DNA from: Rhodospirillaceae bacterium UBA6219
GTDB lineage: Bacteria; Pseudomonadota; Alphaproteobacteria; Rhodospirillales; Magnetospirillaceae
Reading direction: 5' to 3'
Assembly: GCA_002435715.1 (NCBI GenBank)
Contig: DISD01000072.1
Span: 1 to 64,000 of the forward strand
DNA length: 64,000 nucleotides
The first letter of the stretch is position 1. Each line of letters starts with the position of its first letter. Below, piece by piece: positions 1-10,474 of this stretch. The notes under the pieces were generated by a model, which was given only the letters and a program-made list of their open reading frames with translations, did not search any database and was not told the DNA's origin. A program made the translations under genes and the position numbers.

Positions 1-3000
1 TGCTGGCCAATTCGTCCGACATCGACTCGGCGCTGTCGGTGGCCAATGTGACGGTTGACGGCGGCACGTTGGTGGACAACGGCAACGGCACCTGGACCTT
101 CACCCCTGATGCCGATTTCAACGGCAACATCGACGTTTCCTATGACGTTGTGTCCGATGACGGTCAGGTGACCCATACCGGCGGTTCGATCACCGTGAAC
201 AACGTGGAAGACACGGCGGTGATCGACGGCCCGACCGATGTGGAACTGGAAGTGGGCCAGGATGGCACGGCTTCCGGCGACCTGGATGCCACCGACGCCG
301 ATGGCGACACCTTGACCTATGGTATCGTCGATCCGGATACCGGTGAATTGGTGACCGAGCTGACCACCGAGCACGGCACGGTGGTGATCGATCCGGAAAC
401 CGGCGAATACACCTTCACCCCCAGCGACGACATGGTTTCGTTGGATGACGGCGAGACCGAGACCGATGGCTTCCAAGTGGCGGCCACGGACGGTGACACG
501 GTTTCCGATCCGCAGAACGTCACGGTCACCATCACCGGTTCCAATGACGGCCCGGTGGTCGACACCGTCGAAGACCTGCAGGTTGACGAAAACGGCAGCG
601 CCAGCGGCAGCGTGGTGGGGTCGGACGTGGATACGTCGGATACCGTCAGCTACTACCTGGTGGGCGAAAACGGCGAACGGGTGACCGAGCTGACCACCGA
701 GCACGGCACGGTGGTGATCGATCCGCAATCGGGCGAATACACCTTCACGCCGTCGGGCCAGGACAGCCTGAACGTGGGCGACAGCGCTTCTCAGACCTTC
801 CAGGTCGTGGCCTGGGATGGCGACGTGGCCAGTGCGCCGCACGATGTTTCGGTGACCATTACCGGTTCCGACGACGCCACCGTGGTGACCGGCAGCGTCG
901 ACCTGGGCGACATGGCCGAGGATTCGGGCTCGATCCTGATCACCACGCAGCAATTGCTGTCCAACGCTTCTGACGTGGACAACGCGCTGTCGGTGGCCAA
1001 TGTGGAAGTCTCCGGCGGCACGCTGGTGGACAACGGCAACGGCACCTGGACCTTCACCCCCGAGGCCGATTTCAACGGCAACATCGACGTCACCTATGAC
1101 GTGGTGACCGATGACGGCGTGGCCACCCCGGCCAGCGCTTCGCTGGACGTCACCGCGGTCGAGGACGAAGCGGTGATTACCGCTACCGGCGGCACCGGTG
1201 CGGAAAGCACCACTGACGCCGCCACCGTGGTGACCGGCAGCATCTCGGCCACCGACGTGGATGGTGCGGTGACCTTGGAAGTGGTTGGGCAGGGCGAGCA
1301 TGGCTCGGTCAGCCTGAACGCTGACGGCACCTATACCTTCACCGCCGCCGACAATGATTGGAGCGGCACCGACACCTTCACCGTGCGTTCCACCGACGCC
1401 GATGGCGGCGTGACCGAACAGCAGGTGACGGTAACCGTGGAAGCCCGCGCCGACGGCGTGGACATCGAAGCGGCCGACGCCGTCATCGATCTGGGCAACG
1501 CCACCAACGACGTGATCACTGGCACCGGCGGGGCCGAGACCCTGGTGGGTGGCGGCGGCGACGACGTCATCAATGGCGGCGCCGGTAGCGACGTGATCTA
1601 TGGCGACAGCAACGGAGCGTCCTCGGGTAGCTACACCGTGGCCCTGGATATCGACGTCACCAAGCTGGACAGCTCGGAATCCGTCAATTCCATCACCATC
1701 TCGGGTGTGCCCGACGGCGCCAGCCTGTCGGCCGGCACCGATAATGGCGACGGTACCTGGACCTTGTCGGTGGACGATTTGGACGGTCTGACCCTGACCG
1801 TGACCCAGGTGGATGTCGATGGCTTCGAACTGGGCATCGCGGCCCAGACCGCCGACGGCACCGACGTGACCCTGGACAGCGCCACTCTGAACGTCTCGTT
1901 CACCGGTGGTGTGATCGACGGTAACGACACCTTGTCGGGTGGTGAAGGTAACGACACCATCTATGGCGGTGGCGGCGACGACACCCTGGCCGGCAATGCC
2001 GGCACCGATACCTTGGATGGCGGCGCCGGCAACGACACCTTCCAATTGTCCGGTGGCGCCGACGGTGTCTATGGTTCGGGTTATCTCTCGGGTGGCAACG
2101 GCGTCGGTCTGGGCGGTAAGAACATCAACAGCGATAAGTTTGTCGGCGGCGAAGGCACCGATACCATCGTCGGCACCAGCGGCGACGACGTGGTTTTGTC
2201 CACCGGTTCCAACAAGGTTCTGGTGGATGGCATCGAGGTCATCAGCACCGGCGACGGCAATGACGTGGTCGACCTGACCAGCACCGCCGTGTCGTTGGGT
2301 GATGTGACCATCGACGGCGGCGCCGGCAACGACGCTTTGTTCGGTGACGACGGCAACGATTTGATCCTGGGCGGCGAAGGCAACGACACCTTGGGTGGTG
2401 GCGCCGGAACCGATACCCTGGATGGCGGCGCCGGTAACGACGTCTTCAAGATGGGCACCAGCTATGCAGGCTATGACGGCGTCTGGGGCGAAGGCACTCA
2501 GGCCCGCGACGTCGGCGGCACCACGACCGAAGGCACCGGCGACAGCGTCAGCATCGCCGGGATGACCAAGCTGACCGACACCATGATCGGCGGCGACGGC
2601 ATCGACACCCTGGTCGGCACCAGCACCAACGACGCCATCATCTTGGATGACGGTGTCAGCGGCCCGTTGCTGCAGGGCATTGAATCCATCAATGCCGGCC
2701 TGGGCAACGACGTGGTCGATCTGACCAGCGATCGTTTCGATTACGGCAATGTCACCGTTGACGGCAGCTATGGCAATGACGTCATCTGGACCGGCAGCGG
2801 CGACGACAAAGTGATCGGCGGCGCCGGCGACGACACCTTGAACGCCGGCGCGGGTAGCGACGTGGTTCTGGGTGGCACCGGCAACGACACCGTGGTCGCC
2901 GTGGCGGGTGAAACCGCCGGCGACGTCTATGACGGCGGGGCCGATACCGACACCCTGCGCGTCGAGTTGAACGGCGCCGAATACACCGCCGAAATGCGGG

Positions 3001-6000
3001 AAGAGTTGCTGGCCTTCAAGGACTTCATGGCTGATCCGGCCAATGCCGGTCAGGTCTTCACCTTCGAGACCCTGGATGGTCTGCAGGTCAGCAATTTCGA
3101 AGCGCTGAGCGTGGAAGTGGACGGCGAGGTCATCGATCTGAACAGCCCGCCCGACGTGGTCGAAGGCGCGGTGACCGATCAGGTCGCCACTGAAGACCAG
3201 GCCTTTAGCATGGATGTGTCGGAATTCTTCACCGACGCCGACGTCCCCATGGGCGACAGCCTGACCTTCAGCCTGACCTTCCTGGATGCCGACGGTAACG
3301 CCATCGCCACCCCGGATTGGGTCCAGTTCGACCCTGAAACCGGTGTGCTGACCGGTACCCCGGACAATTCCGATGTGGGTGCTTTCCAGATCCAGGTGAC
3401 CGCCACCGACGAAAGCGGCGCCACCGCCACCACCGAACCGTTCACGGTCTCGGTGGCCGATGTGGACAACGCGGCTGAAATCAGCGTGACCGGCGGCCAG
3501 GGTGACGAAAGCACCACCGATGCGGCCACTGTGGTCCAGGGCCAGATCGTGGCTTCCGATGCCGATGGCGGTATCGTGTCGTTCGAGGTGGTTGCCGGCG
3601 GCGACCATCATGGCGCGCTGAGCGTGAACGAAGACGGCACCTTCACCTTCACGGCCGAAGATTCCAACTGGAACGGGACCGACACCTTCCAGGTGCAGCT
3701 GACCGACGGCGAAGGCAACGTCTATACTCAGTCCTTGACCATCACCGTTGATCCCACCAATGACGCTCCGGTGGTCAGCATGACCACCGACCTGGGCGCT
3801 GGCACCGAAGACACTTCGGTGACCATCAGCAAGGCCGAGCTGCTGGCCAATGCGTCCGACATTGACGGCGACACCTTGACGGCGGCCAGCATCAGTGCCG
3901 ATCACGGCACCATCGTCGACAACGGCAATGGCACCGTGACCTTCACCCCGGACGCCAATTACAACGGCGAAGTGACCTTCAGCTACACCGTCAGCGACGG
4001 CAATGGCGGCACCGCCCAGGGCAGCGCCACCATGAACCTGGCGGCGGTGAACGACGGCCCGACCACCAGCGAAGTGACGCTGGCGGCCGGCACCGAAGAC
4101 ACTTCGGTGACCATCAGCAAGGCCGATTTGCTGGCCAACGCGTCCGACGTTGACGGCGACACCTTGACGGCGGCCAGCATCAGTGCCGATCACGGCACCA
4201 TCGTCGACAACGGCAATGGCACCGTGACCTTCACCCCGGACGCCAATTACAACGGCGAAGTGACCTTCAGCTACACCGTCAGCGACGGCAATGGCGGCAC
4301 CGCCCAGGGCAGCGCCACCATGAACCTGGCGGCGGTGAACGATGATCCGACCACCAGCGAAGTGACGCTGGCGGCCGGCACCGAAGACACTTCGGTGACC
4401 ATCAGCAAGGCCGAGCTGCTGGCCAACGCGTCCGACGTTGACGGCGACACCTTGACCGCGTCCAACATCACCGCCGATCACGGCACCATCGTCGACAACG
4501 GCAACGGCACCGTGACCTTCACCCCGGACGCCGATTATTACGGCGAAGTGACCTTCAGCTACACCATCAGCGATGGCCAAGGCGGCACCGTGCAGGGCAC
4601 GGCCACCATGGATCTGGCCAATGTTGACGACGACACCGTGATCACCGGCGACACCACCGGTTCGGTGGCTGAAGACGGTAATCTGGTGGCCAGTGGCGAC
4701 CTGGATGCCGACGATTCCGACAAGACCCATGGCAGCCACGGCAACAATGGCTGGGGCAACGGTGACCAGGATGCGCCTGGTGGTTCCGGCGACAACAACA
4801 ACGCCGAGAATTCCGGGAACGGCAACGGTAACGACAAGCACAGCGACGGTGAATCGACCTTCGTCGCCACCACGGTGACCGACGAGCACGGTACCTTCAC
4901 CATCAACGAAGACGGCCAGTGGACCTATACCCTGGACAACGACTCGCAGGCCGTGCAGTCGCTGGGTGCCGACGACCATCTGACCAAGACCTTCACTGTG
5001 CAGACCGACGACGGCAGCACCCAGATCGTGACCATCACCGTGGACGGTGCCAATGATGGCCCGACCACCGGAGCCGTCGACCTGGGTGACGGTCTGGAAG
5101 ACCAGTCGGTGATCATCAGCAAGGCCGATCTGCTGGAAAACGCGTCGGATATCGATGGCGACACCTTGTCGGTCAGCGGCATCACCGTCGACCATGGCAC
5201 CATCGTCGACAACGGCGACGGCACCATCACCTTCACCCCCGACACCGATTATTATGGCGAGGTCAACTTCAGCTACACCATCAGTGACGGCCATGGTGGC
5301 ACCACCACCGGCACCGCCACCCTGGATCTGGCTGACGTGTCCGACAATATCGGCCCGGTGGCCGGTGACGACTCGCGTTATGACGTGACCGCCCAGGCCG
5401 CCGATCTGTCGGTGGATGTGGGTGACACCGCGGCGACCCCGCACACCACCACCACCACGGTGACCCATGATTTCGGTGTCGACCGCTTGGCCGATCTGGC
5501 CCCCAGCACCTCGACCACCATCAACGGGGATTACTCGTCTGGGTCGATCAGCAGCTATGGCAACGACTCGGTCAAGGTGACCGGCAACATCAACAAGGCG
5601 ACCAACCTTTACAGCGGCGACGACGTGTTGGTGGTGAACGGCAACACCAATGGCGGTGACACCATCAACGCCGGCAGCGGCAACGACACCGTCAAGATCG
5701 GTGGGGTCATCGGGGCCTCGGTGATCATGGGCGACGGCGACGATCAATTGCAGGTCGGCGGCCAGAATGGCGGTGCGGTCATCACCACCGGTGACGGTGA
5801 CGACACGGTCAAGTTGGGTTCCAACGTGGCGGCCAGCATCAGCCTGGGCGAAGGCAACGACCAGTTGGATGTGTCGGGTAACGTCAATGGCGGCGCGCCC
5901 ATCGATACTGGCAGCGGCAACGACACCGTCTATGTGGGCGGTAATTCGGGCTCGGTGATCGACCTGGGCAGCGGCGATGACCGCCTGTGGGTCAACAACG

Positions 6001-9000
6001 GCATCAATGGTGGTGCCAGCATCATCGCCGGCACCGGTGACGACAGCGTCTATGTGGGTGGCAACGCCGACGCCAACATCTATTTGGATGGAACCGGCTC
6101 GTCCAGTTCGGACGGCAACGATCAGGTGCGGGTGACCGGCTCGGTGACCGGCGGCGCCACCATCAATGGCGGTGGCGGCGACGATTACATCGACGTCCAA
6201 GGCACCAGCAACATGGGCGGTTCGATCGTCGGCGGTTCCGGCAACGACGAGATTCACCTGGGTGGCGGTCTGAACGGTGGCGCCAAGATCGACGCCGGCA
6301 GTGGCAACGACTTCGTCGAAGTCAAGGGCTCGACCATGGACGGGTCGTTGGATGGCGGCAGCGGCACCGACGCCTTGTATCTGTCGGGAATCAGCTACAA
6401 CCAGTGGCTGGGCAATCCCAACCAGATTCAAAGCCACGTCAGCAATTTCGAGTACATCAAGTTCTCGGATGGCACGATCATCAACGGTAATGGCGCCGTG
6501 GTGACCGATGGGTCGGCCAATTCCTACTTCAACACGGGGACCACCAGCACCACGACCTACACCTACTCGACCCCGGTGACCATCCAGGCCAACCTGAACG
6601 ATACCGATGGCAGCGAATCGCTGTCGGCGGTGACGGTCAGCGGTATCCCGGCGGGTGCCACGGTGACCTTGGAAGACGGCACCGTTCTGCATGCCAATGA
6701 CCAGGGTCAGTATGTCGTCGAGGTCGAATCGGGCGAACCGCTGACCTTGACGGTGACCCAGTCGGGCAGCGCGCCTGACTTGGCCAGCCTCAGCACCAGC
6801 GTCACCACCACCGAAGAAAACGGCGGCGACACCGCCATCAGCACGGTGGTGGGCGAAGGCAGCGTCAGCTATGACGTGGTCAACGACGAAGCCATCGCCA
6901 CCAACGAAAACGTGTCGCTGACCATCGACGTCGATGACTTGCTGGAAAACGACAGCGACGCCGATGGCGGCACGCTTTCCATCATCGGTGTGGGCGACGC
7001 CACTCATGGCACCGTGACCCTGAACCCCGACGGCACCATCACCTTCGTGCCCGAACACGGGTTCTCGGGTGACGCCACCTTCACCTATACGGTCAGCGAC
7101 GGCCAGGGTGGCACCGACACCGCCACCGTGACCATCGAAGTGGCCGACGGCAACGACGATCCGACCATCACCGGCACCACCGGTGGCGTGGCGGCGGAAA
7201 GCACCACCGATGCGCCCACCGTGGTCACTGGCTCCATCGTCGCCAGCGATGCCGACGGCGACACCCTGACCTATGCGGTGGTCGATGGCGGTGAACCGCA
7301 GCATGGTTCGCTGACGCTGAACGCCGACGGCACTTATTCCTATGCCGCCGACGACAACAACTGGTCCGGCACCGACACCTTCACGGTGGAAGTGTCCGAC
7401 GGCAATGGCGGCACCACCACCCAGGCGGTGACCATCACCGTGACCCCCGAGGCCGACACTCCGACCGCCACGGTCAGTGCCACCTTGGACGGCAACGCGG
7501 TGACCATCACCAATGTGGGCAACGCCTCGGCGTCCTATCACTCGTCCTATGGTTATTACATCATGGACAGCGACGGGAACCCGACCACGGGGCAGATCAT
7601 CTGGGGCGACGTCCAAGACACCGTGGGCAGCAGCTTCACCGTCAACGGCGTCAATCCGGACCAGGTCGGTTACTTCCTGATCCCCAATGGCGACGGTCAG
7701 AATTGCAGCAAGATCACCGATGGCGAATCCTGCACCTTCGCCAAGGACGGCAGCGGTAACTGGTACGTCATCGACTCGCAGGGCAACCACCTGTCGGGTG
7801 CTGGCGTGAACGTGTTGTTCAGCGACAACGACCTGAACAAGAACGGTATCGACCGGGTTGACGACAACACCGATGTCGCCGGCAACCAGAACTGGGAAGA
7901 TCTGGCGACCAACAGCGACCTGGATTACAACGACGCCAACTTCAACGTCGAAACCGACCTGTTCGCCACCGGCACCTACGAAAACTCGACCCTGACCGGC
8001 ACCAACTCGTCCAACACCTTGGTGGGCGGCGCCGGTTCGGACAGCCTGTTCGGCCTGGACGGCAACGACGTCCTTTACGGCGACAACGTCACCCAGGCGG
8101 CGTCCAGCGGTATCGACACCCGTGTCTACGCCGATCTGGACATCGAGTACGGTTCGCCCGACAGCGGTGAGACCTTCACCTTCCAAGTCAGCGACCTGCC
8201 GGCCGGCGTGGTGCTGATGGCCGACGGTGTTGAACTGACCGCCGTCAATGGCGTCTACACGGTGACCGCCGATCAGGTGGACAACCTGCAGCTGGATATT
8301 CCCGGTACGCTGGCCGGTTCCACCATCGGTCTGAACGTCACCGTGGTCAGCCATGACGGTTCCGACACGGCCTCGACCACCTCGCATGCCAGCTTGGCCA
8401 TTCCGGCCCTGACCTCGGACGGCAACGATTACATCGATGCCGGCGCGGGCAGCGACACCGTCTATGGCGGCGGTGGCGCCGATTACATCATCGGCGGTAC
8501 CGGTAACGACCTGCTTTATGGTGGCGACGGCGCCGATTACATCATCGGCGGCGCCGGCACCGACAGCTTGGTCGGTGGTGCGGGCAACGACACCTTGGTG
8601 TTCACCGCCGACGATGGCAGCGATTCCTTCCGGATCGGCAACAACGTCTACTACTCGGCGGGCGACCAGGGTGGGGCCAATGGTTCGGGCGGCACTGGCG
8701 CCTCCCTCAGCATCGAAGGCCACTACACCACTCAGGACACCTTCATCGGCGGTGACGGCAACGACACCTTGCAGATGACCGACGGCAACGACTTCATCCA
8801 CATCAACAACGTCGACAGCATCGAACGCATCAATGCCGGTGCCGGCGACGACATCATCGACATGAATTACAGCGATGGTGGCTCTTACAACTCGTTCACC
8901 CTGGACGGCGGCTCGGGCAATGACACCGTGTTCGCCAACAATGGTGACGACTATCTGATGGGTGGGTCGGGCAACGACTTCATGAGCGCCAATGCCGGCA

Positions 9001-9386
9001 ACGATTACATGGATGGCGGCACCGGCAACGACACCATGTATGGCGGTGCTGGCGATGACACCTTCGTCGGTGGCGACGGCAACGACCGGATGGTCGGCGG
9101 CGACGGTTCGGACACCTTCCTGTTCGACTTCCACAGCGGCACCAAGGACACCATCGACGGTGGCAGCAGCAACAGCTGGACCGACACGCTGGATCTGTCC
9201 GACGCGGTGGGCCAGACCTTCGTCATCACCACCGACGACGGTCACCAAAGCTGGACCATCACCGTGGATGGCGAAAGCCATGGCTCCATCGATATCGGTC
9301 GTGACGTGGACGGCAGCGTCCATCTGACGACCGCTAACGGTGACACCGTGGTCGACTTCGACAATATCGAGCAGATCAAGTGGTAG
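1..9386 (+). CDS. Giant RTX/cadherin-like repeat protein, 5' end outside window
   Basis: The reading frame is already open at base 3, so only the last ~3,127 codons are present. The product is a mosaic of VCBS/cadherin-like domains (repeated endings like SYTVSDGNGGT) and calcium-binding RTX nonapeptides (GGxGxDxxx) near bases 1510-1620, 1920-2060, 2310-2450, 2790-2900, 8420-8610 and 8740-9130. A beta-helix-like stretch rich in GSGNDTV motifs covers about 5560-6360, and a Gly/Asn-rich linker about 4715-4855. A DUF4114-like domain (WEDL...DLDYNDANF) lies near 7540-7960. The protein is strongly acidic and ends in RTX units plus a short hydrophobic tail ending in IKW, as in type I secretion substrates. 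It is probably a secreted or surface-retained adhesin. No secretion genes lie in the window. Confidence 0.9.
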   Translation, partial: LANSSDIDSALSVANVTVDGGTLVDNGNGTWTFTPDADFNGNIDVSYDVVSDDGQVTHTGGSITVNNVEDTAVIDGPTDVELEVGQDGTASGDLDATDADGDTLTYGIVDPDTGELVTELTTEHGTVVIDPETGEYTFTPSDDMVSLDDGETETDGFQVAATDGDTVSDPQNVTVTITGSNDGPVVDTVEDLQVDENGSASGSVVGSDVDTSDTVSYYLVGENGERVTELTTEHGTVVIDPQSGEYTFTPSGQDSLNVGDSASQTFQVVAWDGDVASAPHDVSVTITGSDDATVVTGSVDLGDMAEDSGSILITTQQLLSNASDVDNALSVANVEVSGGTLVDNGNGTWTFTPEADFNGNIDVTYDVVTDDGVATPASASLDVTAVEDEAVITATGGTGAESTTDAATVVTGSISATDVDGAVTLEVVGQGEHGSVSLNADGTYTFTAADNDWSGTDTFTVRSTDADGGVTEQQVTVTVEARADGVDIEAADAVIDLGNATNDVITGTGGAETLVGGGGDDVINGGAGSDVIYGDSNGASSGSYTVALDIDVTKLDSSESVNSITISGVPDGASLSAGTDNGDGTWTLSVDDLDGLTLTVTQVDVDGFELGIAAQTADGTDVTLDSATLNVSFTGGVIDGNDTLSGGEGNDTIYGGGGDDTLAGNAGTDTLDGGAGNDTFQLSGGADGVYGSGYLSGGNGVGLGGKNINSDKFVGGEGTDTIVGTSGDDVVLSTGSNKVLVDGIEVISTGDGNDVVDLTSTAVSLGDVTIDGGAGNDALFGDDGNDLILGGEGNDTLGGGAGTDTLDGGAGNDVFKMGTSYAGYDGVWGEGTQARDVGGTTTEGTGDSVSIAGMTKLTDTMIGGDGIDTLVGTSTNDAIILDDGVSGPLLQGIESINAGLGNDVVDLTSDRFDYGNVTVDGSYGNDVIWTGSGDDKVIGGAGDDTLNAGAGSDVVLGGTGNDTVVAVAGETAGDVYDGGADTDTLRVELNGAEYTAEMREELLAFKDFMADPANAGQVFTFETLDGLQVSNFEALSVEVDGEVIDLNSPPDVVEGAVTDQVATEDQAFSMDVSEFFTDADVPMGDSLTFSLTFLDADGNAIATPDWVQFDPETGVLTGTPDNSDVGAFQIQVTATDESGATATTEPFTVSVADVDNAAEISVTGGQGDESTTDAATVVQGQIVASDADGGIVSFEVVAGGDHHGALSVNEDGTFTFTAEDSNWNGTDTFQVQLTDGEGNVYTQSLTITVDPTNDAPVVSMTTDLGAGTEDTSVTISKAELLANASDIDGDTLTAASISADHGTIVDNGNGTVTFTPDANYNGEVTFSYTVSDGNGGTAQGSATMNLAAVNDGPTTSEVTLAAGTEDTSVTISKADLLANASDVDGDTLTAASISADHGTIVDNGNGTVTFTPDANYNGEVTFSYTVSDGNGGTAQGSATMNLAAVNDDPTTSEVTLAAGTEDTSVTISKAELLANASDVDGDTLTASNITADHGTIVDNGNGTVTFTPDADYYGEVTFSYTISDGQGGTVQGTATMDLANVDDDTVITGDTTGSVAEDGNLVASGDLDADDSDKTHGSHGNNGWGNGDQDAPGGSGDNNNAENSGNGNGNDKHSDGESTFVATTVTDEHGTFTINEDGQWTYTLDNDSQAVQSLGADDHLTKTFTVQTDDGSTQIVTITVDGANDGPTTGAVDLGDGLEDQSVIISKADLLENASDIDGDTLSVSGITVDHGTIVDNGDGTITFTPDTDYYGEVNFSYTISDGHGGTTTGTATLDLADVSDNIGPVAGDDSRYDVTAQAADLSVDVGDTAATPHTTTTTVTHDFGVDRLADLAPSTSTTINGDYSSGSISSYGNDSVKVTGNINKATNLYSGDDVLVVNGNTNGGDTINAGSGNDTVKIGGVIGASVIMGDGDDQLQVGGQNGGAVITTGDGDDTVKLGSNVAASISLGEGNDQLDVSGNVNGGAPIDTGSGNDTVYVGGNSGSVIDLGSGDDRLWVNNGINGGASIIAGTGDDSVYVGGNADANIYLDGTGSSSSDGNDQVRVTGSVTGGATINGGGGDDYIDVQGTSNMGGSIVGGSGNDEIHLGGGLNGGAKIDAGSGNDFVEVKGSTMDGSLDGGSGTDALYLSGISYNQWLGNPNQIQSHVSNFEYIKFSDGTIINGNGAVVTDGSANSYFNTGTTSTTTYTYSTPVTIQANLNDTDGSESLSAVTVSGIPAGATVTLEDGTVLHANDQGQYVVEVESGEPLTLTVTQSGSAPDLASLSTSVTTTEENGGDTAISTVVGEGSVSYDVVNDEAIATNENVSLTIDVDDLLENDSDADGGTLSIIGVGDATHGTVTLNPDGTITFVPEHGFSGDATFTYTVSDGQGGTDTATVTIEVADGNDDPTITGTTGGVAAESTTDAPTVVTGSIVASDADGDTLTYAVVDGGEPQHGSLTLNADGTYSYAADDNNWSGTDTFTVEVSDGNGGTTTQAVTITVTPEADTPTATVSATLDGNAVTITNVGNASASYHSSYGYYIMDSDGNPTTGQIIWGDVQDTVGSSFTVNGVNPDQVGYFLIPNGDGQNCSKITDGESCTFAKDGSGNWYVIDSQGNHLSGAGVNVLFSDNDLNKNGIDRVDDNTDVAGNQNWEDLATNSDLDYNDANFNVETDLFATGTYENSTLTGTNSSNTLVGGAGSDSLFGLDGNDVLYGDNVTQAASSGIDTRVYADLDIEYGSPDSGETFTFQVSDLPAGVVLMADGVELTAVNGVYTVTADQVDNLQLDIPGTLAGSTIGLNVTVVSHDGSDTASTTSHASLAIPALTSDGNDYIDAGAGSDTVYGGGGADYIIGGTGNDLLYGGDGADYIIGGAGTDSLVGGAGNDTLVFTADDGSDSFRIGNNVYYSAGDQGGANGSGGTGASLSIEGHYTTQDTFIGGDGNDTLQMTDGNDFIHINNVDSIERINAGAGDDIIDMNYSDGGSYNSFTLDGGSGNDTVFANNGDDYLMGGSGNDFMSANAGNDYMDGGTGNDTMYGGAGDDTFVGGDGNDRMVGGDGSDTFLFDFHSGTKDTIDGGSSNSWTDTLDLSDAVGQTFVITTDDGHQSWTITVDGESHGSIDIGRDVDGSVHLTTANGDTVVDFDNIEQIKW
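3801..4664 (+). repeat. Three tandem 288-bp repeats inside the giant protein gene
   Basis: Units begin at 3801, 4089 and 4377, each opening with ggcaccgaagacacttcggt, so the period is exactly 288 bp (96 codons). Units 1 and 2 differ at only a handful of bases. Unit 3 diverges in its second half. Each unit encodes one cadherin-like/VCBS domain. Confidence 0.9.
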
Positions 9387-9409
9387 TCTTGAATCGCTGA
9401 AACTTTCGG

Positions 9410-9447
9410 ACGGGCCTGTCTTGTAAAACAAGGCAGGTCCGTTTTTT
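9410..9447 (+). terminator. Rho-independent terminator after the giant protein gene
   Basis: A 15-bp stem (9410-9424 with 9428-9442, two G-U pairs) with an AAA loop is followed by a T-run at 9442-9447. It sits 23 bp after the stop codon and separates the giant gene from the kinase-like gene. Confidence 0.9.
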
Positions 9448-9530
9448 GTCCATGCCATAACGGGGGGTGGACAGAACCTTTGGAAAAGCTCAGCATTGAT
9501 TTGAGGACGGGGACTGAAAGGCGGGGAGAA

Positions 9531-10418
9531 ATGGAACGCATCGGCAAATATGTGATCCATAAAAGCGTGCCGACATCTGGTTACGCCCGCATCTTGTTGT
9601 GCAAGGATCCGGATTTGCAGATTCCGGTGGCGGTCAAGGCCTTCGCCCCGCAGGGGGTGGAAGGCCAGGCGCTGTCGGCACCGCAATGGCTGGCCCGCTT
9701 CTTGTCGGAAGCCCGGGTTCTGGCGGCTTTCGACCATCCGCAACTGATCGGGGTCAAGACCATGGACAAGGCGGCGGACGGCAATCCGTTCTTCGTCATG
9801 CCCTATATGGCGGGGTCGCTGGTGGCCGAGATCGGTCCCGACCACGGTGCCGAGGGGGGCGAAGCCGCCCGCCGTCTGCCCCTGGCCCGGGCCTTGGCGT
9901 TGCTGAAGCAGGTTTCCGCCGGTTTGATGGTTCTGCATCGCAATAATTTCGTTCACCGGGCCGTTCAGCCCAGCAACATCTTGCTGACCGCGCGCGAGAA
10001 CGGTCAGGCCAAATTGGCCGATTTCAGCATGGTCAAGCTGCCCGACCGCAATCCGCCGCTGCCCGACCATTGGATCGGCGGTACCGATTATTGCGCCCCG
10101 GAACAGCGGGAAAGCGCCACCACCGTCGACGCCCGGGCCGACATCTATTCCCTGGGCGTGCTGACCTATCGCCTGTTGACCGGCACGTTGCCGGCCTTGG
10201 GGGACGGGGCGGTACAATTGCCCAGCAAGCACCAAGCGGTGTTGGTGGATCTGGTGGCCCGTGCCACCGACCCCGATCCGGCCCAGCGTCCGGCCCATGG
10301 CGGCGCTTTCCTGCAGGCTTTGGGGCAGGTGCCGCCGGAAGCTTTGGCCAAGCCCAGGGTTCAGGTGGTGCCGGTGCGGCGGCCGGCTGTCGCCCTGAAG
10401 AAAGCGGCGTCGCAATAA
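9531..10418 (+). CDS. Protein kinase-fold protein, probable pseudokinase
   Basis: This is a 295-residue Hanks-type Ser/Thr kinase fold. Lys36 of VAVK, a C-helix Glu (E60) and the APE motif (189-191) are visible. The glycine-rich loop is not recognisable. The catalytic HRD reads HRA (142-144), the following Lys is Gln146, and DFG reads DFS (164-166). Asn149 and Asp164, the metal-binding positions, remain. Loss of the catalytic Asp suggests a pseudokinase that may bind nucleotide or a partner. The start at 9531 is chosen because GGCGGGGAG lies just upstream and the kinase N-terminus begins there; an in-frame TTG at 9480 is less likely. No transmembrane segment or sensor domain is seen. Confidence 0.8.
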   Translation: MERIGKYVIHKSVPTSGYARILLCKDPDLQIPVAVKAFAPQGVEGQALSAPQWLARFLSEARVLAAFDHPQLIGVKTMDKAADGNPFFVMPYMAGSLVAEIGPDHGAEGGEAARRLPLARALALLKQVSAGLMVLHRNNFVHRAVQPSNILLTARENGQAKLADFSMVKLPDRNPPLPDHWIGGTDYCAPEQRESATTVDARADIYSLGVLTYRLLTGTLPALGDGAVQLPSKHQAVLVDLVARATDPDPAQRPAHGGAFLQALGQVPPEALAKPRVQVVPVRRPAVALKKAASQ

Positions 10419-10474
10419 GCTGAAAGTGCGGGCGGCGGCTTGCGTCGCCGCCCGGCCTTCGCCATGCTGGCGCC

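Noticed and set aside
3801..4664. Tandem repeats considered as a CRISPR-like array
   Set aside because: Units are 288 bp, in frame, and encode protein domains; no short repeats with spacers are present anywhere in the window.
10430..10453. GC hairpin after the pseudokinase gene as a terminator
   Set aside because: The stem is sound but no T-run follows, so it was not listed as a terminator.
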